From: Closterium sp. Naga37s-1
Lineage: Eukaryota; Streptophyta; Zygnematophyceae; Desmidiales; Closteriaceae
Length of the DNA stretch: 64,000 nt
Reading direction: 5' to 3'
Assembly: GCA_947471745.1 (NCBI GenBank)
Contig: CANJKZ010001148.1
Location: 879,001 to 943,000, forward strand
Part shown: positions 42,017-52,551 of the stretch, in pieces
How the letters are laid out: each line of letters opens with the position of its first letter
How positions within the stretch are numbered: the first letter of the stretch is position 1
Notes under the pieces: generated by a model
Seen by the model: the letters and a program-made list of their open reading frames with translations, nothing else
The model's database searches: none
Told to the model about the DNA's origin: nothing
Translations under genes and position numbers: made by a program

Positions 42017-45000
42017 ATGCCCACTCGATCGGGACTAGACTTTGCGGTAAAGGATCTGAAGAAAGAAGGCGAGATGACGGAAGGTGAAGAAGGGAATCAG
42101 CGAGAGCCTCGAACGGAGACGCATGCGCACGGCGCTGAAGGAATGGGTGGACAGGGATCGGGCGGAGCCACGAGCTCGGAAGGGGAGCGCGGGGAGCCGC
42201 GCCGCACGGAGAAGGATGGATCGGAGGAGAGAAAGGAGGGTCGGCCGATCGGAGAAACGGCGACGGCAACCAGAGTGGGCCGGGATAGCGAGAGGCCGTA
42301 TCGCCGTAGTGCGTCGTGGCAGGGCTTCGAGGAAGAGGCGGCGACAACGCGCTGGCGTTACACCATGCTACCGAAGGTGGAAGTGCCGGAGCGCTTCTCG
42401 GGGGAAGTCAGGCGAGGACCGTCACTGAAGAACTATCTGATGCAGTTGGAGAATCTGCGCGCACGGTGGGAGCGGGACCGATTGGATGCGGACGAGTTCT
42501 TCAGAGGGCTGGCGAACACTCTGACAGGAGAAGCGGAGACCTACTACCGCATCTGCAGGCGAGAATTGTTGGATTGGGCGGCGCAGGCTCCCGCCGGAGA
42601 GAGGGATCCCACGAAGCGCTTCTTAGAAATGCTGCGGGAGCAGTTTCCGTTGGAGACGCCGGAAAGGGTGATTGAATTCCGCGATTTCAAACGGAAGACC
42701 CGCGAGTCCCTGCTGGCGTGCTACGGGCGGCTGATGGAGCTGGCGGAAGACATGAATTGCATGGATCAAGGAAGGCTCGTCAGCAAATTTTTGAATGGAC
42801 TAAACTACGAGCTGCAGCGGGATGTATAGGTGAAGATCTTCGAGTTGGGAGCGACGGCGACGCTGGTGGGGGCGTACGAAATAGCGAAGAGAGTGGAGAC
42901 CGGAAGACGGCTGTTCGAGGTGGAGCGCACGGCGGAACGAGCGACGGAGCGTAGGAGGCCCGCGTGGAGCGCGGCGCCAGTGGAAAGAGAACGGCCGCCG
43001 AGGGGCCCGGGGGACACACGCAAATGCCACAACTGTGGGCAGATGGGGCACCTGAGGCGAGATTGCCGGAACCCGCCAGCGTGTTCCATCTGTGGACGGG
43101 AGGAGCACCAGAGGCGTGATTGCCCCGAAGCCCCGGTGTGTGGGAAATGCGGACGACGCGGCCACACGGAGAGGGACTGCTACTCGAAAAGAGGAGAAGG
43201 GCGGGGAGACAACCGTGATAGGGGCGATGTGGCGGAAATGCGAGCAGAGATCGAGAGGTTGAGAGCCCAGCCAGAGGGACGAGAATCGGGAGAGGAGAAG
43301 AAGCCGGCAATGGTGGCGAGGAGGGAAGAGGAGGAAAGCAGTGAAGAGGACTTCTGCCTAATGGCATGGCCGGCGAGGGAGCGTGAAGAGTTGGGCCTGA
43401 GGACACGGGAGAGGAATCTTAGGCCAAGGACGGAGGGAAGGAGGGAGGAGGGACCAAGGCGCAGGGCAACTGCAGCAGAAGAAGACCTGCATCCCCCACG
43501 CCGCCACCCGCTAGAGAGGCTCAGCTGCGCTGCTTCGGTGCTGGTGGCAGAGAAGGGATACATAACGGTGGGAGGAATGTCCGTGAAGCAAGCCATCATA
43601 GACACCGGAGCCCACCCAGTACTGATCGGGAAGAGGCTCGCGCAGCAGCTACAGCTAGATCGGCCGGAGCGTCAGATAGAAGAAGGCTTGCTCCTGATGA
43701 CGGCGGAGGGAGGAGGCACCAAATGGATGCCGAAGACAAGGAGTACGGTGGAAATCTACATTCGGCAAGGGAGGCCCGAAGAGTCGTCGGTCAAGCTACA
43801 GTGCGGAATCTCACCCTCTGAAGACTATGACCTACTGCTGGGGGTGGAGCTTCTTTACAGCATTGGCGCCACCATATGCTTGTGGGAGGAGAAACTTACC
43901 TACCGAGTTGTGTACTGGGAGAAGAATCAGCCAGTGGCGGAACTGCCAGTCCGATTCATCCGCAGAGAACCCCGAGAAGCGTACAAGGCGGAGGTCAGGA
44001 CGGTAGAGGAAGAGCTGGGAATTCTCAGCTGGGAGAGGATGGATGAGGAACAAAGGCAGCGAGACAGGCACCGACAGCAGTGGGGTGAGAGCGGAAGACT
44101 AAGAGAGCTGCACCTGGACGGGGGGGTGTTCCATAAGCCCATAGTGCTGCTGGAGTTGTTCTCGGGCATCTGCACAGGACTAGCAGCAGTACTGAAGGCG
44201 GGGCTAAGGGTGGAGAAATACATCTACGTGGAAAACAATGATGCGGTCAACTGCATGGCGTGGCACCACATCAAGAAACTGGAAGAGCGATATCCCTCGC
44301 AGCTGTACGCTGGCGCAGTAGAAAGGGGGGCAGAATGGGTGTGCCACAGGGTGGAGGATGTAAAGGAGGACGCGTTGACCCACTGGGGGCATGTGGATCT
44401 GGTAGTCGCGGGATGGGAGTGTCAGGGTTTATCTCGGGCAGGAGAAGGAAGGGGTCTGGAAGACCCAAGGAGTGGGCTGTTCAGAGAGCTAGTGCGAGTG
44501 CTGAAAATGATCAAGAGGAAACAAGGGGAGGTGGCATACATCGTGGAGAATGTGGACACACGAGACGACATGAGAGAAGCGGTAAAAAGGGCGGAGGAAG
44601 AAATTCGCACAGAGCTGGGGGCAGGAGTGGCATGGGACGCGGCGCAGAATGGCAGTAGGGCACACAGGCCCCGCAGATACTGGCAGAACGTGGTACCGGA
44701 GGCGGCAGTACTGTACGAGCTCTCACTGATGGAGCGGCCCCGTGCGCGCCTGGTCCAAGACATACTCGAGCCTGGAAGAGTACCAGCACCCGTGAGGCAC
44801 CCTGACCATGAAAGTCAGTTCCCATGCAACACGGTGGGCAGGCCGCGACAGGCATGGCCCACCCTGGTGGCACACGATCAGGCAAGGGGATTCAAACTGG
44901 AAGGTGACAGAGAAGGTCCTGGGATGGTGTACGATAGCTTAAGGGGGGTGTGGGAGGAGCCGACAGCATTGGAGCGGGAGCTGGCGATGGGGTTCATGGC

Positions 45001-46073
45001 GGGAGCAACGGCAAGCGGAGACGTGACGGAGCAGCAGAGAAGGAGAGCGCTGGGGAACGCGATGGACCTAAACGCGTTACACTGGTTGGTGGGAGTCATG
45101 CAGAGGCATCTTGAGAAGAAGCGGCTGGAGAGGAGGAGACATCACGCAGTTAAAGCAAACCCAAGGACAGAGCTCGATGACAAGAAGCAGAGGGAAGCAG
45201 AGCAGTTCCTGGAACTGCTGCAAGAGGAAGCGAGCGAAGAACGGCAGAAGGGGGTGCCGGTGGAGAGAAGGACAGGGAGCCTCATGGACCGGGATGAGGT
45301 ACCAGGGAGGTACCCGGATCAGAATGAAGAAGAGGAGGATGGAGAAGAATGGGGGGAGCCTGAAATGGATTGGGATAGCGAAGAAAGAGAGGACCCGACA
45401 GAGGCATGGATCCCAGACCCGGACGAAGTATTCCTGGGCCCAAGTAGAGCATACATGGCGCTGAGCAGTGACCGTGGAGAAGGGCGGGCACAAAATGCTG
45501 AAGAAGAGAGGCAGAGCGAAGTGGAGAGAGCAGTGGAGGGTGGAGTAGAGCCAGCACTACAGGTCGCCGCGGGCACGGAGGGGCAGGCGACAGGAGAAGT
45601 GATGGAGAGGGAGCACCAATGGAACGTAGGCACGGCCCTACAAGGAACGGCGGCGATCAGGCTGGAAGCGGTGCTGCGGCAGCACGCCGCTGTGTTCGCT
45701 CACAACCTGCAGGAGCTAGGGAAGTGCACGATGAGTGTCATGCACCTGCCCCTGACCAGCGAGGTGCCGGTGTACCAGAGAAGGCGAAGGATGAGTCCGC
45801 AGGACATGGAGGTCTGCACCACGAAGTGTCAGGAACTACTGGCGATGGGACTGATCCGCCGATCCTCCTCAGACTACGCAGCTGCCACAGTAGTAGCCGC
45901 CAGGACAGATTTGACGGGAGCAGTCCTGTCCAGGAGAATGTGTGGGGATTACAGGGGCTTAAATAAGGTAACAGCCACGGACCGCTACCCTATGCCTATG
46001 GCAGAGGAAATCTTCGATCAGCTGCAGGGGAGCTGGGTGTTTTCAACACTGGATCTGCGGCAGGGCTTCAACC
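42017..46073 (+). CDS. Gypsy B Gag-Pol, N-terminal part with embedded DNA methyltransferase
   Basis: The ATG is 16 nt after the LTR. Gag capsid spans about residues 110-290. A TAG at 42827-42829 interrupts the frame, which continues without shift, so it is one nonsense change or a readthrough site. Three CCHC knuckles follow at 43025-43185 (C-H-N-C, C-S-I-C, C-G-K-C types). The protease has I-I-D-T-G-A (43601-43609) and L-L-L-G-V-E-L. A methyltransferase domain lies at about 44141-45115, then an acidic linker (45290-45440). RT starts near 45640 (C-G-D-Y-R-G-L-N, S-T-L-D-L-R-Q-G-F-N), and copia C interrupts after the Asn codon. The rest is at 52552-54934. All domains share one frame, so the enzyme would be released by the element's own protease. 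Confidence 0.9.
44141..45115 (+). other. C5 cytosine DNA methyltransferase domain (DNMT3/DRM-like)
   Basis: It transfers a methyl group from S-adenosylmethionine to cytosine C5. Visible motifs in order: I, L-E-L-F-S-G-I-C-T-G-L (SAM binding); IV, G-W-E-C-Q-G-L-S with the catalytic Cys at 44420-44422; VI, V-E-N-V (44543-44554); VIII, S-R-A-H-R-P-R-R-Y-W; the target-recognition stretch with V-Q-D-I-L-E-P-G-R; IX, L-E-R-E-L-A-M-G-F; X, Q-R-R-R-A-L-G-N-A-M. Order and spacing follow the de novo DNMT3/DRM class better than DNMT1, CMT or bacterial enzymes. One oddity is Glu where nearly all members have Pro before the catalytic Cys. No stop or frameshift lies in the domain. Activity cannot be judged from sequence. 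Confidence 0.88.
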
Positions 46074-46890
46074 TGTTGGTGCAACCCTACGGTTTGCACT
46101 CGGCTTGTTGTCCGTGTGCGTGAATGTGTGTGTGTATGGAATGGTATGAGGGCATGGGATAATATATATTTCATGCTTATAATTGTGTGTGAATGTTGAG
46201 TCATGATGTCGAGTGTGTGTGTCGAGTCAATAGCGAGTTATCGCTAGACGCGTGTTACGCGGTCGTTTGTGTCTCGCGCGCGGTTTCTATTTTGTCGTGC
46301 GCGGTTTCTATTTTGTCCTGTGTCGAACGTTCGGCGTGTCGCAGGTGTGTGCAGCAGACCCATCAAGAACTCAAGGATGAGTTTGTGATGAAGAGCCCGA
46401 GCCTTGGTGTCAAGCCTCAAGTGATTTCGAAGCTTGCCAAAAGGGTACACCTCAAGATATTGAAGATAGTTACATTACTTTGTGTAGTGTAACATTTCAC
46501 TTGGTGTAGGCCCTAGTGAAGGGTAGTTTCGAGACCCTTCGTGGTTGGGGACAGTGTGGCACTGTTCCACATCACTGTACCTCGGCTCTTGGGGTTTGTA
46601 GGAGCTGGGAGTCATTCCCAACTCGTAACTCTTCCTATCTTGTGTTCTAAGACTATAGTGGCTGCCATAGTACCGTTCGTTCAAACCGAAGCTGTGTCGT
46701 CAATTCTTTACAATCGTGCAATCTAAATTGCTAATTGTAGACGACGTGAAGACGCTCCAGATCCAATTTGAATCAAGTCATTTGCAGCTGTGAGCAGAAC
46801 GCTATCAACGTTTGAAGCCGCTGTGCAGAAATCCGTCTGTGCTCTCTATCTTTCGTTTTAGGCACATTCAAGCCTATTGTGACTATAACA
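46074..46890 (+). repeat. 5' LTR of copia C
   Basis: Begins TGTTGGTGCAACCC and ends GACTATAACA; 817 bp. Confidence 0.96.
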
Positions 46891-46891
46891 A

Positions 46892-46905
46892 GTGGTATCA
46901 GAGCC
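46892..46905 (+). promoter_or_regulatory. Primer binding site of copia C
   Basis: TGGTATCAGAGCCC starts two or three bases after the LTR, the standard plant copia site complementary to initiator tRNA-Met. Confidence 0.9.
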
Positions 46906-46924
46906 CCTTGGAGCAGTTTCGACA

Positions 46925-49900
46925 ATGTCTGGACCTGAGGAAAGGGGTGGCAGAGGTGCTGGTGGCAGTGGAGAAGCTCAAGCTCAAGGCCAACCCCGTG
47001 ATTCAGCCATGGCGCCCATGCAACCAAGTCTTGGCCCACCTAGGGATGAGCCTAGGGTGTTTGGGCTTGACAAGTTCAACGGTGACAACTTTGCTGAATG
47101 GTCCTTCAAGATGGAGAACATCTTTGACCACTATGACCTGCTGGAGGTGATGGAAGGAACGGAGAAGCGCCCCGAGAACGACCCGGAGAAGAGCCCGTGG
47201 GTGCGGAAGAGCGCACAAGGCTATCTCTTACTTGGGCAAGCGTTGGGGAGCAGTCAGATCCGTCACATCAAGCCATTCCAGCGTGAACCAGAGAAAGGAC
47301 CAAAGGCATGGGCTGCTCTCAAGGGTGTACATGCTCCTGCAACAGCGGCGGTAGCGGTGGTGTTGGAACGGCAAATGGCGGCACTACGAATTGAAGAAGA
47401 CGAAGCGGTTGAAGAAGGGGTGCAGAAATTCTTCGACTTGTTGACGCGGCTTGAGGGAGCTGATTTGAACTACAGTGAGCTCCAAAAGAAGACCAAGTTG
47501 CTGGCCTTACTCCCAGAGTCATGGTCCTCGCTCATCATCAACCTTAATCGCGACTTGCCCCGCCTCTCGCTTGAAGACGTGAAGCGAGCTATCCTTCAAG
47601 AGGATTTCCGCCGCCGTGAGTTGGCGAGTGCGGATGGCGCTGGGGCAGCGAGCATCGGCCGTGGATATGGTCGAGGAAGAGGCAGAGGACGAGGGGGAGG
47701 AAGGTTTGGTGGCAGCAACTTCGGCGGAGGCTGCAGGAGTGGCGGTTACGGCAGCGACGACAAGAGCTACGGACGCGGTCGCGGCCGATTCGACGGCGAG
47801 TGTCACTATTGCCACAAGAGCGGACACATGTGGCGCGACTGCTACAAACTCCCTGATGGTTGGACCCCTGCTCAAGGCCAAGAGGGTAGAGGAGCAGGAG
47901 GAGGGAGAGGACGAGGCCGTGGAGGCCGTGGCGGTCGCGGTGGCGGAGCTGCAAACATGAAGAGCGGAGACAACGACAAGGACCCGAGCAACGATCGATA
48001 CCCGGGTCTATTCTACTTCGTGTCGACGCAAGTACCGGCTGGTCCAGAGAAGGATGAAGGCTTTGAGGAGCCAGCAGCTGTGGGGAAGGTGACCCTACAC
48101 CCCCTGGACTATTGGGTGATTGATAGTGGCGCTACCTAGAGCATGACACCTCGCCCGGACTTGCTCACCGAACTCGAGCCGTCACCGGTGAAGCATGTCA
48201 CATCGGCTTTGGGGCAGCGAGCAGAGGTGAAAGGCATGGGCAAGGCCATGTTCAAGGGTGCTGATGGGAAGATGGTGGGCCTCAAGAACGTGCTTTGGGT
48301 GCCCAGCCTTGCTGCAAACCTGATTTCCGTGCGGCGGTTGGCAAAGGCCGGCATGGACACGAACTCGAAGGGAGCCAAGACCTACACCGCAAGGCTTGGC
48401 GATCGAATTCTTTGGGACCTTCATGAGGACAGGGATGTCTACAACGAGATGTGGCAGATCCCAGTGGTCCCTATGCCTAAGGAGAGGCAAGTGGCAGCAA
48501 GCATCAGCACCAAGGATGGAGCGGTCGGTAGCGACGATGGCGCGAACGGTCGCGCTAAGGAGAATGAGCTCAAGAAGAGCAAACCTGGAGGGACCAGCAA
48601 GTTCAGTGAACCTAAGGAGAGTGGTGCAGCAACCAAGGAGCAGCAAAAGGGTGAGGAGAACCCAGAGGCAGCAGCGGAGGAGGACTACGGAGAGAGTATG
48701 TGGGGCGCTATTGCGAGCGCGGCATTCTCCAATCCAACTTCGGCTACGGGGGAGTGTGATTGGCTCACCTTGCATCGGCGCATGGGGCATGTGGCCCTGC
48801 CCATCTTGCAGCAGCTAGTGAAGAATGAGATGGTTGCTGGCATACGTCTGAAGGGGGAGCCCGATGAGGTGCTTGGCTGCCCGACGTGCATTCAAGCCAA
48901 GTTCACCCGGTTTCCGTTCCCTAGTTCGGAGGCAACGGCAAAGGCACCGCTTGATGAGGTGGTGATGGACGTGGTGGGCCCCCTGAAGCTTGGAGCTGCT
49001 GGAGCTGAGTATTTTCTCACCATTGTCGACGTCTACACCCGCATGACTTGGGTGTACGTGCTGGCCAAGAAGAGCGACGTGGCTGAAACGTTGAAGACGG
49101 ATTGGTTCCCGATGGTGGAGCGGCAACAAGACCGTCTAGTCAAGTCAATCCGCACCGATCGAGGGGGAGAGTTCCTGAGCAAGGAGTTTGGGTTGTGGCT
49201 GAAGAAGAATGGTATTCGGCACTCCCTCACCATGCCATACTCCCCTGCAATGAACGGCATCGCCGAGCGAGCGAACCGCACAATCACGGAGGCGCGCGGG
49301 TTGCTCATTGAAGCCGGGCTACCCGACTATTTCTGGCCTGATGCGGTGCGGAGCGCGTGTGTGGCCAAGAACAGAGCCTTGACTCATGTGGGAGCAGACA
49401 AATGGGTGCCCTATGTGGAGTGGCTAGGAAGGAAGCCAAAGGTGGATATGCTTCGGGTGTTCGGGTGCATGTGCATGGCGCTCGTGCCTAAGCATCTTCG
49501 GCACAACAAGCTTGGTGCCAAGGCGGTGTGGGCCGTGCACTTGGGCATGGCTCAAAACAGCAAGGGATGGCTTCTTTGGGACCCATTCACCAAGAAGTTC
49601 TTGGTGAGCAGGGACTGCAAGTTCATGGAGAACTTCATGTACAAGGATTGGAAGGCGGAGAATGAGGCGAAGATAGGCGTGCGGTTTGGGGAGGTGAAGA
49701 GTTCCGGTTTGGAGCATGTGGAGCTGCCTTTGGAGCTGAGCAGCGGCAGCACAACCACAAGGCAATCCTCCCTTGTGAATGGGGGAGAGGAGGCCAATGA
49801 TGCAGAGGAAGAAGAGGAGGAGGTGCAGCAAGTGAGCGAGCGTGCACCGTCACTCCCTTCCCGTACTACGAGTGCTCCACGGATTCGAGCCACACCGCAG

Positions 49901-51691
49901 CAACGCCAAGGCCTTCAAGTCCCTGCAGCTGAGGAGGAAGGAAGGGGGAAGAGGAGAGTTCAACCCCCTAATAGGCTGACCTATGATGCGCCGGGAAAGC
50001 AGGGCAAGACAGCCCTGGCCGGAGCGGCAATGATGGTCGGAGACGACGAGGAGAGTGACTACGAGGAGTGTGCCTTCGCGTTCTTCTCTCCGGTGGAGAT
50101 GCCGGGAGAACCAGCAACTCTCAAGGAGGCTTTGGAGAGTAGTGATGCTGAGGAGTGGAAGAAGGCCATGGAGAGTGAGCTGAAGAGCATCGAGGAGAAT
50201 GACACGTTTGAATTGGTGGAGCTACCGGAGGGGCGTACGGCGATAACGTCCAAGTGGCTCTTCAAAATCAAGTCGGATGCCGACGGCAAGATCGAGCGCT
50301 ACAAGTCTAGGCTTGTAGCCAAGGGGTACCAGCAGAAGGAGAAGGTGGACTTCAAGGAGCTGTTTGCCCCTGTGGTGAAGCCGACGACGCTGCGAACCCT
50401 ATTCGCGGGAGCCGCCATCAAAGGATGGGTAGTAAAGCAAATGGACATCGTAACGGCATTCCTTAACGGCATCCTTGAGGAGGAGATTTTTATGGCGCAG
50501 CCAGAGGGGTTTGATGATGGTAGTGGCAGAGTGTGGAAGCTGAAGAAGGCCCTCTATGGGCTGAAGCAGGCCCCTAGGCAATGGTACATGAAGCTGCGCG
50601 AAGTGTTGGAGGGGATCGGCTTCACTCCCTCAACGGCCGATCACTCCTTGTTCATGCTTGGCGAGGGGGAGCAGAGGAGTTTCATGGTGGTTTATGTGGA
50701 TGACATCCTCATTTTCTCACCCTCTTCTGACCTTGTGAAGGAGGTGATGCTGAAGCTTCAAGACAAGTTCAAGTGCAAGGCCCTTGGTGACGTGAGCTTC
50801 TACCTTGGGCTCCACATCGAACGAGATGTGGAGAAGCGGTGCATGCGGGTGCATCAACGAAAGTACCTGGAGGCATTGGCTGCCAACTTTGGGCAGAGTG
50901 AAGGCCATGTGGCTACACCCTTTCCCTCTGGGTTCAAGTGTGTGAAGGGACCAGAGGAGGAGAGCGTTGGTGAAGAGGAGAGGCGCCGATTTCACTCGTT
51001 GGTGGGCAGCCTCATGTATGCGGCGGTAAACACCCGACCGCACGTCGCGTTTGCTACCGGGCAGCTGGCTAGGGTTGTGCAATGCCCTAATGAGGAGCAG
51101 GTAGCAGCTGGAATGAGGGTGGCCAAGTATCTTGGCCAAACACCGACCGTTGGGCTGCAATACTCGGCGGCGGCACAAAGGCGCCAAAAAGGCGCGGATG
51201 GTGTTGAACCCGGGCGTTTGTTCCTCACCGCCTACTCGGATGCTTCATATGCATCAGAACCAGAGGACATGACAAGTGTGGGAGGCTTCATATGCTGTGT
51301 TGGTGGAGGCCCAACTGCTTGGGAGAGCAAGAAGCAGGTTGACCAAGCTTTGAGCTCGGTGGAGTCCGAGTACATGGCACTCTTCCGTGCCGTACGGGAG
51401 ATTGTGTGGCAGCGGCGTTTGTTGGCTGAATTGGGGGAGGAGCAGCAAGGACCTACCCCACTGTACTGTGACAGCCAGGGTGCCATTGCTCTTGCTAAGA
51501 ACCCTGTGTTGCATGGACTCACGAAGCACATGAGGGTGAAGTGGCATTGGACGAGGAGCATGGTAACCGCGGGTGAAGTTGAGTTGCGCTACGTGAAGAC
51601 CACGGGGCAGCCGGCTGACATGATGACCAAGAGGCTGGTGGAGCAGCAGCATTGGAAGTGTTGCAAGCTGGCTGGGATGGCTCTGAACTGA
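46925..51691 (+). CDS. Copia C Gag-Pol polyprotein with one internal TAG
   Basis: One 1588-codon frame encodes all functions. Gag occupies about residues 1-400, with W-S-F-K-M-E-N, RGG-type Gly/Arg repeats and a CCHC knuckle C-H-Y-C-H-K-S-G-H-x4-C (47801-47842). Protease is V-I-D-S-G-A-T, followed immediately by TAG at 48137-48139, after which the same frame continues. Next come the pre-integrase finger (H-R-R-M-G-H, C-P-T-C), integrase with D-V-V-G-P, T-D-R-G-G-E-F and N-G-I-A-E-R, RT with Y-V-D-D, and RNase H with Y-S-D-A-S-Y and V-E-S-E-Y-M-A-L. The stop probably replaced CAG (Gln) by one C-to-T change. Every other catalytic residue looked normal. Confidence 0.92.
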
Positions 51692-51721
51692 GAGAGCAAC
51701 ATATCCTAAGGCCAACAATCC

Positions 51722-51730
51722 GAGGGGGAG
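51722..51730 (+). promoter_or_regulatory. Polypurine tract of copia C
   Basis: GAGGGGGAG just before the 3' LTR, as in canonical copia elements. Confidence 0.8.
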
Positions 51731-51732
51731 TT

Positions 51733-52551
51733 TGTTGGTGCAACCCTACGGTTTGCACTCGGCTTGTTGTCCGTGTGCGTGAATGTGTGTGTGTATGGAA
51801 TGGTATGAGGGCATGGGATAATGTATATTTCATGCTTATAATTGTGTGTGAATGTTGAGTCATGATGTCGAGTGTGTGTGTCGAGTCAATAGCGAGTTAT
51901 CGCTAGACGCGTGTTACGCGGTCGTTTGTGTCTCGCGCGCGGTTTCTATTTTGTCGTGCGCGGTTTCTATTTTGTCCTGTGTCGAACGTTCGGCGTGTCG
52001 CAGGTGTGTGCAGCAGACCCATCAAGAACTCAAGGATGAGTTTGTGATGAAGAGCCCGAGCCTTGGTGTCAAGCCTCAAGTGATTTCGAAGCTTGCCAAA
52101 AGGGTACACCTCAAGATATTGAAGATAGTTACATTACTTTGTGTAGTGTAACATTTCACTTGGTGTAGGCCCTAGTGAAGGGTAGTTTCGAGACCCTTCG
52201 TGGTTGGGGACAGTGTGGCACTGTTCCACATCACTGTACCTCGGCTCTTGGGGTCTGTAGGAGCTGGGAGTCATTCCCAACTCGTAACTCTTCCTATCTT
52301 GTGTTCTAAGACTATAGTGGCTGCCATAGTACCGTTCGTTCAAACCGAAGCTGTGTCGTCAATTCTTTATCAAATCGTGCAATCTAAATTGCTAATTGTA
52401 GACGACGTGAAGACGCTCCAGATCCAATTTGAATCAAGTCATTTGCAGCTGTGAGCAGAACGCTATCAACGTTTGAAGCCGCTGTGCAGAAATCCGTCTG
52501 TGCTCTCTATCTTTCGTTTTAGGCACATTCAAGCCTATTGTGACTATAACA
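51733..52551 (+). repeat. 3' LTR of copia C
   Basis: 819 bp; differs from the 5' LTR by ATA/GTA near 51826, TTT/TCT near 52256 and a short indel near 52370. Confidence 0.96.

Larger units (their letters stand above)
46074..52551 (+). mobile_element. Copia C, innermost layer, nearly intact
   Basis: LTRs 46074-46890 (817 bp) and 51733-52551 (819 bp) differ by two substitutions and one small indel seen by eye. The perfect 5-bp TSD CAACC is at 46069-46073 and 52552-52556. PBS and polypurine tract are canonical. A single polyprotein frame runs 46925-51691 with only one stop codon inside. This family is unrelated in LTR length and gag to the short-LTR copia elements of the window. It is the youngest layer. 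Confidence 0.96.

Noticed and set aside
46193-46492. 99-codon frame repeated identically at 51852-52151
   Set aside because: It lies wholly inside the copia C LTRs, so the repetition is that of the LTR and not of a gene.
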